The notes: generated by a model not told the origin, from the letters alone. DNA of 64,000 nt from Odobenus rosmarus divergens (GCF_000321225.1 NW_004450276.1:1148300-1212299), one strand, 5' to 3'. Numbered from the stretch's first letter, positions 45,030 through 57,589 are shown. Numbers and translations are program-made.

Positions 45030-45965
45030 AAACTTGGATATATAAATATATAGTCAATACAACCCAATCCACACCGCCAAGACAATTCAATGGGGAAAAG
45101 AAAATCATTCTAACAGATGGTGCTTCAGTAACTGAATATCCTTATGGAGGGGAAAAAAAACCCTCAACCTCTGCCTCTCTCCATACATAGAAAATAATTT
45201 AATATTCCTTATAGATGTAAACATAAGATCCAGAAACATAAAGCTCCTAAAAGAAAACAGAGAATGTCTTTACAACCTTGGGGAAGGCAAATATTTCTTA
45301 GATTGAATGCAAAAGGCATTAACCATAAGATTAAAAAAATTAATAAATTCAACTTCATCAAAAATTAAAACTTCTCCTCATTAAAGACATGACTAAGAAA
45401 ATGAATAGGCAAATTACAGACCGTGCAGGGGGAGAAGAAGAGATAATCACAAAGCATATATCTAACGAGGGACTCGTATCTGAAATATGAAAGGAAATCC
45501 TACAAATAAACTATGAAGAAACAAATAACCAAGTTAATAATGACAAAAGGTTTGGACAGACTCTTAAAAGAAGTTGAGTGAATAGCCAGTGAGAATGTCC
45601 AAAGTACTCTGTGTCATTAGGCATCAGAATAATGTAAATTAAATATCACTGTAAGTTATCATTTCATACCCATCAGAATGGCTAAAATGAAAAAGACTGA
45701 CAAGATCAAATGTTAGCAAGCACATTAGAAGTCTCATATATTTCTGTTTGAATAATTATTGGGCAGTTTCTTATGAAATGTAATACACATCCAATTAATG
45801 GCCTAGAAGTTCCTCTCCAAGATAACTACCCAAGAGAAATAAAGAAAAGGATAGTAGTGATGGTTGCACAGAATTGTAAATGTATGTAATGCCACTGAAT
45901 TGTGTACATAAAAATAGGTAAAATGCTATTTTTTATGTTATATATCTTTTACCATATTAAAAAAA
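45030..45965 (+). mobile_element. Old L1, 3' end of ORF2 and 3' UTR
   Basis: Plus-strand L1: 'agcactcctaaaagaaaac'-type segment at 45,240, 'aaattcaacttcatcaaaa', 'cgagggactcgtatctgaa', 'atcatttcatacccatca', 'gaatggctaaaatgaaaaag', then the 3' end with 'actgaattgtgtacat'. Frame broken throughout. Confidence 0.88.
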
Positions 45966-45969
45966 AGTT

Positions 45970-46775
45970 TGAATTTTAAGTGGTAAAATTAGATCACCAC
46001 AGATCTGCTTGAGAAAATTACTCAGCAGTAACATATAATGGCAATATAATATAACAATATAGTAACTGGGGACAGCAGAAAAATCTATTTTTGTTTTTAG
46101 ATATGCTGAATCTAACATAATGGTGTATTACCAAGGTGGAACTATCTGTTGGAGTTAATATGTAGTTTGGACTTCAGAAGATATGCTGGGGCTATACTTG
46201 GAAATCATCTGTGTAAAAAAAAAAAAAAAAGAAAAAAGAAATCATCTGTGTGTATATGATAAAAGCTGAAAGCATGGCTAGACTGGGGGTTTAGAAATGA
46301 ACATGTGGGAGATAATTAATAGAAAGAGAATGAGAGAAGAGATGACAGCAGAAGCTGAGGGGAACACCTGCATTTTGAGTATATTAAGAGGAAAGGGAAA
46401 CAGCAGACACAGGAGTAAGTGTGAAAAAAAGGACTAAAAACAAGTTCAATGTCATGTCATAAAAACCAAGAGAGAAAATGAAACAGAGGGTGATACAGAG
46501 TGATGATGAGTGTCAAATGATGCACAGATCTGAGACTAACAATAGGCTATAGGATTTGGTTGCTAAAAATAAATTAGTAACTTTTAAAGGAGCAGTTTCT
46601 GACTATAGAATTATGACTAAAACAGATGATTTTTGTGATTTCCATAAGATGGTGAATTACAATAACAGCAACAACAAAGCTTTCTATAACTCCCAGGAAT
46701 TTGAATTTACAAATTCTCTACAATTATTCTTTTCATGTTCCCATTAACATGTCTAAAAATGTATAGATGTTGTTG
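45970..46775. other. Intron sequence between two L1 insertions
   Basis: Contains an A-run with a short repeat of 'gaaatcatctgtgt' on both sides (46,199-46,255). No named repeat or gene. Confidence 0.5.
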
Positions 46776-47003
46776 GCCACAAATTAAGTCTCAGAAAATA
46801 TTAAAACTATTAAAAACCATGTTCTCTGACCACTATAGAATAAAATTAGAATAGAGAAACAAAGAGATAACAAAATGTCCCATAATTTGGAAACAAAATG
46901 TCTTTCTATATAAACTATGTGTTAAATAAGAAATGAAAATGGAAATTAGATTATATTTAGGACTGAATGAGAGTAAAAACATTGTGTATTAAAATTTATA
47001 GAG

Positions 47004-47182
47004 TAGGAAGCTTGGGTGGCTCAGTCAGTTAAGCATCTGCTTTCAGCTCAGGTCCTGATCCCAGGGTCCTGGGATCGAGTCCTGCATTGGGCTCCCTGCT
47101 CAGTGGGAAGCCTGCTTCTCCCTCTGCCTATTGCTTCCCCTGCTTGTGGGTGCGCTCTCTCTCTTTTTCTTTCTCTGATAGA

Positions 47183-47221
<39 letters not shown>

Positions 47222-47224
47222 AAT
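47004..47224 (+). mobile_element. CAN-SINE with (AAAT)10 tail
   Basis: Plus-strand copy in the L1, head gaagcttgggtggctcag, with a tail of about 42 bases of AAAT units at 47,182-47,223 that is itself a microsatellite. Confidence 0.95.
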
Positions 47225-48444
47225 CCTTAAAAACCGTATTAAAAAACTTATATAGTACAGTCAAAGCAATATTTAGAGGGAAATTAATAGCTTTAAATGT
47301 TTATAAAAGAAAAGAACAAATATTAAGAAAAATGAGCTAGGTGTCTAATCTTAAAAGTTAAAAAATCAAAACAGAAAAAAACAAAAGGGAAGTAAAGAAA
47401 CAACAAAACATCTGAAATTAATGAAATAGAAATGTAGGAAGTACTAGAAAAGATAAAAATATCAAAAGCTATTACTTTGACAAGACTAATAAAGTATAAA
47501 CTTCTGATAAAACTGATCAGTAATAAAAGAAAGCTTAAATGAGCAATATAGCTAATAAGAAAAGGACTTAATTTCAGATACATTAAGTTTTTTTTAAATT
47601 TTAATGATATCCCTTAAAAACCTTATGCCATAAATTTGAACTCTTAGTTTTCTATAAAAATATAATAATACACTTAGTTGAAGAAAAAAAATGAAAAACC
47701 TTAAAAAATCCATTAAATCAAACAAAAATCAGTATTTAAAGTTGTGCACAGACAAACCAAAACCAAAATATGAGCCCAGATGATTTCATAGGGGAACTCT
47801 ACCAAAGCTTCAATGAATCAGTAGCCCAACTTCAATCTTATGCAAACTGCAACAAAGAATAGAAAAGAGGGTGAGTCTCCAGCATGTTGAGGTTAGCATA
47901 ATCTTGACAGCAAAGCCAGTCAAAGGATGTCAAAGAAAGAAAAGTGTAGGTCAACTTAACTTAACAATATATATGAAAACTCCTAAATAAAATATAAGCA
48001 AAATGGATCCATAAATTTGTAAAATCTAATCAAGTTGTACTAACAAAGCTTTAAGAACAGAAGATCAATAAGAAAATTCAACACACACAAGCACTTGTAC
48101 ACACAACTAACAGAAAAAGATAGATGCAAAATACACTAAGAGAAAATCAATGACAATTGCAGAAAAAGCATTTGATAAAACTCAACACCCACTCATCGTA
48201 AATACTCTTAGAAAATTAGGAATAGAAGGAAATTTTCTTAATGGGATGAGAAATGCCTACAAAACACCTACAGCAAATAGACTGAGAGGTAAAAATTTTA
48301 AAGCATTTCCTTTGAATCAGAAACAACACAGGGAGCCTGCTCTCATCATTTTGTTTCACATTACAGTGAAGCATTTTCCAGGGAAACAAGACAAGAAAAA
48401 GAGGGAAAGATTGTAAGGACTGGAAAGAAGAGCTGTAAATTAAT

Positions 48445-48830
48445 ATTCAGGAGGGTTCATTCATTGATAAATATTTATTGTGCACTTTAATGTGTCAGGT
48501 TCCCTTCTAGGCACTAAAGATACAGCAGTAGAAAAGAGAAAAAAGTCTTTGTCATTCTAGAGAATACAATGGCTGCTGGATAAGATATGCAAAAATAAAT
48601 AGGGTTTCCTTAAAGCTGCAAACAAAAATTTAGAAACTGCAACTTAGTCAACGTTTACTCAACAAACAATTTTTACTCTCTTCTATATTGCCCGACACTG
48701 TCATGGGGGTTGGACAATGAAGAACATAGAGAATGTTCCTCCCTTTCAGGATCTTCTATTCAAGAAGGAAAGATAGATAATAAATAAGTAGACATAAAAT
48801 GAGGTAGTGATCAGAGGAAAAAATAATTTA
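48445..48830 (-). repeat. L2-like fragments, two tandem pieces
   Basis: Two stretches each look like the reversed L2 terminus: 'aatatttattgtgcacttt' with 'ttctaggcactaaagatac', and 'cgtttactcaacaaacaat' with 'gacactgtcatgggggttg'. They separate two colinear pieces of an L1. Confidence 0.55.
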
Positions 48831-49119
48831 AGGGGCGTATTATTTTTGGTAAGGTGGCCAGGTCACATCTGTAAGTTTTAAATGGATGCCATTTTCAACA
48901 GCAACAACCGAAAAAAGGTGTCTAGCTATAAGACCTCTATTTAAAAAATGTGAAAGTTTAACAAAGGACATAAAAGAAGACCAAAATAAACGCAGAGGTA
49001 TTCCAAATTCAAGAATATGAAGAGTCAATAAAGATCCTTCTAAAAATTAATGTATAAATTCAATGCAATTCCCATCCAATCAATAAGTATGATTCCATTT
49101 ACATAAAACACAAAACAAA

Positions 49120-50255
49120 AAGCAATACTATGTAGTGTATATGGAGGTATATAGATATAGATGCTATCCATATTATACACATATAACATAGTATATATAG
49201 TAAAATTATAAAAATATGTATGGAAGTGATACACATGCAATTCAAGATACAGGTTAACTCTGTGTTGAACAAGTAAGGGGGACTTTTGCTGCCCTGTAAC
49301 ATTTTATTAATTTAAAATTAATTTTTAAGGAAACAATAATGTAATGGTTAAAAAAAAACCATAGAGAAAGCGTATGCAAACTATTCCTTTTTCAGAAGTA
49401 ATTGGAGGGAGTTTTTGCTGAGAAGAGGCAAGACAAGATAAAAAGGAGAAAGAATGACCTAGAAAGACCATAGAGAAGAAAATGTCAGAAAGGGGAGGGA
49501 AAAAGTCTCGAGAAGAGAAAACTTATTTTTCAGTCAATGCTCAACATTGTGATTTCACATGATAAGTAAGTAGAGTGCTCTCCTGGGGCTCTGTCTCAGC
49601 TAATGAATTAGGATGACAGACCATCAGTCTGGAGGTTCTGCGCACCTCAAGCCCCTCTATGGGACGAATGTATCAGGCACACTTCCAAGCATTCACTGCC
49701 AAGCATGGGGCTGGAGCAAACAAGTCATACTTGCTCTACCATTGCTTCTTGAGCCAGATACTAGCTTTGGTAGGTCTCTAGCCAAACAGTGAGTCTGTGG
49801 CTCTCATGATCCCATGAGAGGATGAGTTACTACAATATAGATTGTCTGTATTGATAGTCTAGACACAGCTTTAGCAGCAAGCTATGATCAGAAACTTAGT
49901 AGCAGAAGAAATCAGGAAAAATCCTCCTCAAGCTGAGCAGACTACACATTTGTCCTTACCCCCCATTGTCTTCCTTGACAATTTACTCTTTATAATACAA
50001 AGTTTCTATCGACAATCACTTCTGGCAAGCAATTGTTATGAATCCATATTTAGGATGACTGCCACGTTTAGCCCTTAAATTCAATCTCGGTTTCATTATC
50101 CATAACATTATCAATAAGGTGAGATATGCTGAAATTGCTTTGTTTTGGTTTGGTTTTGTTTCTCAGAAAGTAGGAAGGGAAGAAAGGGAGATCATTTGCC
50201 TCCGCAGGTGATTTACATGAAATCAAATCTAAATCTTTCTGCTCAAAAGTACAAT
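49120..50255. other. Intron sequence, nothing recognised
   Basis: AT-rich at first, then mixed. No gene and no named repeat. Confidence 0.5.
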
Positions 50256-50261
50256 ACGTGG

Positions 50262-50402
50262 TCCAGCAGCATCAACACGGCCTGAGAGCTTGTTTAAATG
50301 AAGAATCAAGACCCACCAACCAATTAAATCAGAATGTAGATTTTAGCAAGATCCCATATGATCAGTATGTACATTTAAGTTTAGTCCAGTGGTCCAGAAG
50401 AT
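50262..50402 (-). mobile_element. MER5A-like hAT DNA transposon
   Basis: Reversed MER5A: 'ggtccagcagcatcaacac', 'gagagcttgtttaaatga', 'aagacccaccaaccaatta', 'aatcagaatgtagatttta'. Opposite orientation to the copy at 33,395. Confidence 0.65.
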
Positions 50403-50409
50403 TACTAAG

Positions 50410-53035
50410 TGAAGGTCTTTTCTGTTTGAGTACTGCACTGGTATAAACCAGTGCCAAATCACAGAAAAGACATTTTATTTAAAAATGAGGGTAGGATGAT
50501 ACTTACAAGAATCAAATTAAACTTTTTGAAAAGTTTATTGTTTTCTTGGAAGTCTTTGTTTTAGGCCAGTACATTTTATAAGCAAATCTACCCTCTTTCC
50601 AAATACTTTGGCTGAGATCTCTTAGTAAAAATATGATGGGGAACAAAAATAGTACAATCACTGTTTCTCATTATCTCATTTTGATTCTTGAACCAAGATC
50701 AATCACTTTCGAAAAGCACTCTGCAAGCATAAAATATATTTTCTGTTAATCCCTTTAAATATCTATTTTACAAAAAACTCCTTTTTAGATTCCATTTCTC
50801 CCCTCTCCTTTTTGTTACAGATTCAATCATAATTTCTCCAGTTTTTCTCCTTACTCAATTTCACCACAGTGTCCACAATTCAAACCCTGTGGTTTTGAAC
50901 TTGACGTATTCCATATGCTTCTCACACAACCCAGGGGCATGTTTCCAAGCACCCATCTGGATACAGTTTAGACCAGGGCAGAAATAACTCACAGGCCTTG
51001 CCATAAACCCCTTCTCATTATCCTCTACATAAAGAGGAACATCTTGCATTCTACAAAATTTATTTTAAAAATAAAAATCAAGCAAGTAACACAAAATAAT
51101 CAAAATTAACTTCTTATGGACAAGAAAGGAAAAAGCTGAGTCGTTAAGATTTGTCTATATGATAATTAGGATTTAGTGTCCGTTAAACAGTAAAATGAAC
51201 GAAACTAGCTTTTTGTGTTTATCTCCTATCTTTTAGAAAGAGCTCAGCATCATCCATTTGGATTTAACCGTGAACTGCCACACAAGGTATTTTAGAAACA
51301 GCAGAGTGAGGTAATTTAACATTCACTGACCATCTGGTATGCATCAACCTTGTGCTATGCATTTTACATCTGATATCCTAAACTCTAATGGTGGCCCTTA
51401 CATGTATATGATTATCCGCTATAGATGGAATGAATCTCTAGGTTTTAAATAAATAGCTTCTTGGCATTAATTTATTAGTAACTCGTCAACAAATGGGATG
51501 TCTGTCTTAAACATTCCCTGTACCTGGCTCGGTTCCTGTCATTCACTGAACATCAGATTAGTCAACAATGTGAATGTGGTAGAGACTAGAAAAAGACCAA
51601 GAAAGAAGCCTTGTTATTTGGCAATTAGGAGTCCTCGTAAGCCACGTGAAGGACTTTGAACTTTTATCGTAAGAACAATAATCCTGTTTTATTCATCATT
51701 ATATATAAAGCATCTGGCCTGGGAGTCACGTGTGCTGACTATGTGAGCACACGGTAGGGGCTTAAAAATACTTATTGGATAAAAGAAGACATATGTATCA
51801 GGTGAAACTTATATATATATAGATTTCTTCCCATACAGAACTTTAAGCTTCTAGTTAAGACAAAAACGAACAGAAACTTCTTTCTCATGTGGCAGCTTAG
51901 CCTCGCATTGCCTTCCAGGCACTCAAGAGGGTGTCTTTGTGTTAACACAATACCACTTGCACCCTGAAGAGGCACTGTCTGATTGATGGACTGAAAAAAA
52001 AGCAACTTCAGATGTTTGCACGTGGTCCACGAATGGGACTGTTCTTGCATTTTTTAAAAATCCTTTCTTAAATAAATAAATAAAAATAAAATCCTTTCTT
52101 GATGCACAGAATGGCATGTCTAGGAGAAGGAGCAAGACTTTTTTGAATAAGGCCAGTGTCCTCAAAATAACCCTCTTCTCTCAAAGGTAAGTTATGTACT
52201 CTTTTTCTTCAAAAACAGAATTAGAATCCAAAACGATGCCCAATAATATGTGATATGATATAAGTGACTTTTAATTTAAAATGGCAATTTAAATACCAAA
52301 ATCATTTCACTCCATATTCGTTAAGTGTCTCGTACCAGTACAGTATATCACAGGGGACCTCTCCACTGACTCATCAAAAAGGCTCATGTCACTTACCATG
52401 TGCTTTTCACTACCTACTTCTCGAAAAACACATTATTGTTGTTAATATTTATTCTAGACCACTCTGAATGTGGCAGGATTCTACTACTGATTCCATATCC
52501 ATAGTCCATATTCAAAAGGTCTTACAGTTCAATTAGGAACATACCAGTGATTTTACAAACCAACCATTAAGCTCCTGAAAACTTCCAGAATCATTGTTCT
52601 GGAGGTAGAGCAGAAGGTAAGGTGGATTGGGGTATATGGGGAAAGGAAGGCTTCATTGTGACGGGGATTTCTGCTGGAAGAAAGAATGTTAGTATTTCTC
52701 TGGAAGACTCTAAATGTGTCTAGTTCAAAAAAAGATACAGTGACTGTTCTCTGAAAATAAACATTCCACAAATTAATGCAAAGAGCCTAGGCATATCTTC
52801 CTCATAATGTTAGGCAGGGCTCTAGAACCATTCTCAAGAGAATTTTAATGCCATTTATAACCCAAACTATGACTAAACAGAGGAAATTTGGAAACAGACT
52901 TCCTAAAGTTCCCACCAGGTTCTCTAACAGTTGCTTGGACACACATGCTGTTAGTTGTCCATTCTATTAGTAACCGTGCTTCCTTCCTGCAGACTCATTC
53001 ACACTGAAACAATACACCATAAAAAAAAAAAGGAT
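50410..53035 (-). other. Intron sequence, one MIR fragment only
   Basis: Upstream part of the 8.9-kb CUB12 intron. A reversed MIR fragment is at about 51,325-51,425 (ccatctggtatgcatcaac, tgctatgcattttacatct). Nothing else is recognised. Confidence 0.5.
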
Positions 53036-53039
53036 TTAC

Positions 53040-53172
53040 ATAAAAGACAGCTGGAGCCGGTTGCCAGGGGAACTGACAATGTTCCAGACACATTCCACAT
53101 TAGAGGGATAAACTTCCGGGTAGCCAGGGCTGTTGAAGATGCCTTCAGCCATGTGGAAGGTTCCACCACAAG
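53040..53172 (-). CDS. CUBN: CUBN exon (inferred exon 36): start of CUB12
   Basis: 133 bases, phase 1 in and 2 out. It encodes [19 protein letters not shown] with the first cysteine, then the second in VECVW, and [11 protein letters not shown]. The donor is TAT|GTAAAT, with T at -1 and A at +5, followed at once by a run of 11 T bases. This is among the weakest donors in the window and it opens the longest intron (8.9 kb). Acceptor TTCCAG. Confidence 0.95.
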
Positions 53173-53179
53173 CTGGAAG

Positions 53180-54170
53180 AAAGAAGAAACAAAGTGAGTG
53201 CCAGAGCAAAGACCGAATGCAAGATACAGTAAGATGAAGGAGAAAGAACTCGGGAGGAGCTGTTAGCAGCAGCAAAGGATATCCTATTTCCTTTTCCAAT
53301 TAAAAAAAAACATCCATGTCATATATCATCAGGAAAAGATTCTGAAGACTGAAAACTGTAAGCCACAGGATATGGTAGGTCAGAAGGAACCTCTGTAGTT
53401 TCTCTTCTAAAAGCCTTTTCTTGCCGTGAACTATAACTTTATGTAATAAAAGACATATTTTAATCCCACAACCGCTCAGTATTTCTGCCCAGGATGATTT
53501 TCGATGCTGGCCTCAAACCGAAGGCAGTATTCCAGCTTTTCCCTCTCCAGAGAACACCGAAATGCAGACACAGATCTTCCAGGTGTCCTGTGCTTTTAAC
53601 TGCTAATAACGAGGAGCCAGCAGCTGACCAACAGCACAGCTCCGGCTGGCAGAGCCAGCACTGGGTGGCTTCTCTCTCGCCTCCTGCCTACATGCCACCA
53701 TCCACCCTAACACGGGTGACAACACCCAGACCTGCCTGAGCCCAGCAGGGAGGCCAGGGAGATGGGAGAACAATGCTGTCCATTCATAAGAGATGCCAAT
53801 GGACACTGTTGGTCAGGGGCTGCCTTAAGAGAGGTGTCATGAAGGAGACCACTGATAGTTCCAAGATCATCCCAACCAATTCTCCCTCCTTCCAGAGCTC
53901 ACTATTAGCAGCATGAGGCAGAAGAGCCAAGGTATGGAAATACCCCAAGCGTCCGTCAGTAGATGAAGGGACAAGGAAGATGTGGTACAGAGTTTACTAC
54001 TGCTAGAATTTATAACAAATAGGTGAATCTAAATTGGAAGACAGTAAGGTTAGTCAGAGAGGTGATCTCAGGAAACTAGCTCCCAATTCTGAAGGTGTAA
54101 CAGTCCCAAATAACAAACCAAGGCTGTCTACCACGTTTCCCTTAATCTGGTAGCGCCATTGGCTACCTTA
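53180..54170 (+). other. Intron CUB11/CUB12 with a small L1 piece
   Basis: An L1 ORF2 3' fragment of about 60 bases is at 53,935-53,998 on the plus strand (aataccccaagcgtccgtca, agaagatgtgg-like). The rest, including an unusually GC-rich patch at 53,590-53,770, is unassigned. Confidence 0.5.
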
Positions 54171-54176
54171 TCTTAC

Positions 54177-54305
54177 CGGATGATGATGCAGCGTATGTGG
54201 CATGGAAACCTTCGGAATTCACTCGAGAATCAGAGACGAACCTCAGCGTCAGAGCATGGCTGAAGGAAGTGATGGGATGGGGCATGGAGGTGCCACAGTA
54301 GCGGC
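54177..54305 (-). CDS. CUBN: CUBN exon (inferred exon 35): end of CUB11
   Basis: 129 bases, phase 1 in and 1 out. It begins [10 protein letters not shown] with the fourth CUB cysteine, continues with [10 protein letters not shown] and closes with [12 protein letters not shown], the linker to CUB12. Donor CCG|GTAAGA, acceptor CATTTAG. The polyserine codons at the end (TCATCATCC) form a short repeat that may vary in length between relatives. Confidence 0.95.
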
Positions 54306-54639
54306 CTAAATGAGATCATGACAAGGAGAGTGAACGCCACATGGCACAGGCTACTGTTTCTAGTAACCACAAGAGACCAAAGCTAAGAAGAAGAAATCAC
54401 TACTCGGAGAATTTAAATCAGGGCTGGTGTTTGAGACAATGCCTGAGAATTAAATATAAACTATAAATACAAGTATAGGAGAGATGATTTATAAACATGT
54501 TGAAGAGCGTTAAAGGGAGGTAAGAAAAATGTAGCTCCAAATGTAACTAATGCTAAAATCTCCAGCACAGGGTCCTGCACAAAGAAATGTGCTAACACTT
54601 AAAAGCAATGTCTTATAGCTTTAAAGAAAAAAAAAAAAA

Positions 54640-54880
54640 GTGTGGATGCTGGAGCCAGAATACATGGGTTCAACTCCTAGCTTGGCCATTTGCTAGCTGC
54701 ATGACCTGAAACAAGTCGCCTAAGTTCTCTGTGCCTCAGTTTCCCCACTTGAGAAAAGAGACTATCAATAATAATGAAACCTCTATCATAAGGGTATGAG
54801 GATTAACGGGGTTACTATTTATAAAGTTCTTAGAATAGTACCCAGCACAAGTTAAGTGGTAAGTAAGTGTTTGCTAAATA
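54640..54880 (+). repeat. MIR SINE, well preserved
   Basis: Plus-strand MIR in order: 'atgctggagccagaataca', 'gggttcaactcctagcttgg', 'ctagctgcatgacctgaaa', 'ctctgtgcctcagtttcc', 'ggtatgaggattaacggggt', 'gaatagtacccagcaca'. Confidence 0.85.
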
Positions 54881-54949
54881 ATATACCCTCATCCTTGGTC
54901 AAGCGCTCACAGATAAATATGCCAAGTCATACAATCAGGAGTGCATAGA

Positions 54950-55045
54950 GCAGAAAGTATTCAAGTGCCCACTATTGTCTTTGGCACTGTTCTGGCTACT
55001 GGGAATAAAGCAGTGAGCAAAACAAAGTCCCTCCTGTGATGGAGC
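54950..55045 (-). repeat. LINE L2 3' end fragment
   Basis: Reversed L2 terminus: 'ttggcactgttctggctac', 'gggaataaagcagtgagca', 'gtgatggagcttgtgcagg'. Confidence 0.7.
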
Positions 55046-55247
55046 TTGTGCAGGATAAGAAACTTGTATGACGAAGTTCGGAATATGAGTCACTCATGAG
55101 AAAGTTTAAATAACCTGAGAGCCTTTTACTTGAAGATATTTCAGAAACTAGATAGCGGCAATCTTTAATTTTATGGGGATGCCCTACAATCAGAATTCCA
55201 GTGTGTGTGTGTTTGTTGCTTTATTTTTTGCTTTGTTTATTTATTGT

Positions 55248-55298
55248 TTCATTCATTCATTCATTCATTCATTCATTCATTCATTCATTCATTCATTC
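55248..55298. repeat. (TTCA)12 microsatellite
   Basis: Uninterrupted tetranucleotide array of about 12 units in the middle of CUB11's second intron. Likely polymorphic. Confidence 0.97.
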
Positions 55299-55675
55299 CT
55301 CTGTTGCTTCTACTGAGGACAAAACCAGAAGAAACACTCGATCTGAATATAAGAACTGGTCATATATTAACAAGAAATTTCTCACAGAATGCTATCGAAT
55401 GCCAGTGACTACATTTCACTGTTATCTGAAGCAGCTGCAACTTTCAAATTAAAAGACAAACACATAAACCATTCACGTCCTTGAATATGAACAAGCGGTG
55501 TTTCTTGAACCCCACATTAAATCCTGCTTTCTTACTCTCTAATTATTTTTACTCGGCTTATGCTGCCCTTGGTATCTACTGGAAACGTTCTAACCTGGAA
55601 AGACAGTATATGCATATGTCAATCTATAAATAAAACCCAGCCAGGGCCACGGAGAAGGGGTAAGAGCTGCCGTAC

Positions 55676-55786
55676 CTCGGAGGGGCGCATCATCATAATC
55701 ACCATCCAAAATTTCTATAAAGTCTTTTGTACACGTTGTGCTGCTTTCGAGTCCAAAGTGGTCAAAGGAGAGGGTAATGTGGTTGA
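55676..55786 (-). CDS. CUBN: CUBN exon (inferred exon 34): middle of CUB11
   Basis: 111 bases, phase 1 in and 1 out, so this exon alone is symmetric. It encodes FNHITLSF, the third cysteine in STTCTKDFIEILDG, and ends DDAPLRG across the junction. The acidic residues of TKDF and LDG are at the positions that bind calcium in CUB domains of this class, so the site looks intact. Acceptor CCTACAG, donor GAG|GTACGG. Confidence 0.95.
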
Positions 55787-55789
55787 CTG

Positions 55790-57470
55790 TAGGAAAAGGA
55801 GAGGAGACTAGTATAAAGTCCTGACCAAAAAAACATTCAGGGAGAGAGATTTTACCTCTGATCATTTACTATGCTGGTTCTCCAGCAGGGAAGCATCGCT
55901 TTTGGTTCCTCTGAAGGATGACAGAATCAATGTTTTTTGAAAATGCCTGTAGAGTTTGAAATGCTGATAGTGGTAAATAAAAGGGCCCTTGGGTATTATG
56001 TTCCTTCCACGGAGACCACAGGGAGTGTCTTGTTGGAATATATGGTCTTTACACCTTTTATATCAGCCATTGCTGGGTTCCTCTCGGAAGCACTTTTCTC
56101 AAAAGATTAGTTTGCTGACTTGTAAATGAGACACTCAGCTCCCTGGCATGCAGAGCCTCGCTCTCTTCGCTCTCTTTGGTTCACTTGAAGGCCAGAGCCA
56201 GGGCCCTAGAGGTTTGTAGTCATTTAGAAAGAAAGTTTTGAATTCCTTGCAGAATGGCAAGTGCCTGGGTGCGTTTTTCTTTTGCTCTTCTTCCAAAGTC
56301 CCTAATCTTCAGAATAGGATCTTTTCCTACTAATATCTTTGAACCAGTGAGATCTTTCATCTAAATGCTTTACAACTCATTAGAAATTATCCTTACATGC
56401 AAAACTGCTCAGCTCAAGGCAGGGGGCTTCTTTATGGAAGGCTTAGTTTCTGGCTGGCTGGCAACTTTCTTTGGCTAAGGATTACTTCACCATTCCCCAG
56501 ATCATATGCATGTCAATAAAGACATTCTTTTGTTAACTCTTAACATCCCTAGGAGAAGTGGTAGAGAATGTTTCACTCAAATTCTTCATTTTTTAGATTA
56601 GCTAAATGGGGCCTCATTAGCTTAAGTGATTCGCTTATTGTCACAAAGGTCATTGTAATTATAAAGAACTTAATGCCTTTCCTACATTATGTCTGAAATC
56701 ATAAATTTTTCCTGAAAAACTGAAGGAAAGGCAGGACTCATGTGAAACAGGATTCATATGGCCCCAGGGTCACCCTCTTTGCAAGGTATTTTACTCTGAG
56801 TCCTTAGGGGGTCTCCTCATTTTCTCTGTCTCTAAAGTGTGGACAGTAATACTTACCACCAGGTTGTTACCAGGTCAAAAAATAAGATTCTATAATTTTT
56901 AAAAGAAAATAATGTAAGCACTTTTAAAATGTTTCTTCCAGGCTTGTGCTAGAATTTTTTTTTAATACAGGCATTGCACCAGAGACCAGGTTTTACAATT
57001 AGCTTCCACTTAGACCGAAGATCAATATGCTCATGGCACTGCACTCCCAAACTATGAGTTATTAATTTTTCAGTCTATTTCAGGCTCTTAGTATTTCATT
57101 TGGTCATTTGGCAACTGTCCTGAGCGTCCACCACACTCAAGTCACAGGTGTCAAAAACTATTTATCAATTATTTTTGCTCACTCCCAATTTCGCATGCCT
57201 GTCAATACAGCAGGGTTGTAAGGGGAGTTTTCCCCCCTTTGTTAGACCTTGAACCTTAATTTCTTTTAATTAAGAATAAACAGTAAAAATTACTTTTCTA
57301 CCAGATTAGGAAATGCTTATTTCACGTGCACATCAGGAATGGGAACTTCCATGAAAAGAAGAGGAAGCCCATCAATTGTTAGCACCAAGGAGATAAGAAC
57401 ATGAGTCATAGACGGACTTTCCCACAGACACCATCCATCCCGGATTCCTTTTCTTTTTTTCTTTTTGTTA
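55790..57470. other. Intron within CUB11, nothing recognised
   Basis: 1.7-kb intron without a named transposable element. No gene. Confidence 0.55.
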
Positions 57471-57475
57471 CTTAC

Positions 57476-57589
57476 ACGGAGGTTGAGCTTGAATTATCCA
57501 GCTGCAGTTCTGATTGTTTGGATACGTGGCAGGGAACAATGGAGAGGATATAGTATCAAATGAGTTGGTGAGGATGTAGCTTCCACAGG
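57476..57589 (-). CDS. CUBN: CUBN exon (inferred exon 33): start of CUB11
   Basis: 114 bases, phase 1 in and 1 out. It begins CGSYIL, where cubilin domains usually have CGG, giving the first CUB cysteine. The second cysteine sits in NQNCSW, which is also an N-C-S glycosylation sequon. The segment ends QAQPP, with the last codon completed by the next exon. The donor is CGT|GTAAGT. The acceptor TTTCTCAG is preceded within 15 bases by a (TG)13 repeat instead of a long pyrimidine tract. CUB11 is the only complete domain in the window split over three exons rather than two. Confidence 0.95.

Larger units (their letters stand above)
46780..49110 (+). mobile_element. Old L1 ORF2, interrupted by a SINE and an L2-like piece
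   Basis: Plus-strand L1 ORF2 begins around 'ttctctgaccactatagaat'. It passes the reverse transcriptase region, where 48,150-48,340 still reads EKAFDKTQHPLIVNTLRKLG and GIEGNFLN, and continues at 48,880-49,110 with the 'caatgcaattcccatccaat' region. Stops and indels are frequent. No intact protein. Confidence 0.85.

Noticed and set aside
48150..48416. Plus-strand frame with reverse-transcriptase-like residues
   Set aside because: It is a short surviving piece of a decayed L1 ORF2, not a gene. It is described under the L1.
53590..53770. GC-rich patch as a possible CpG island or internal promoter
   Set aside because: It has few CpG pairs, no core promoter element that I can see, and no adjacent first exon.
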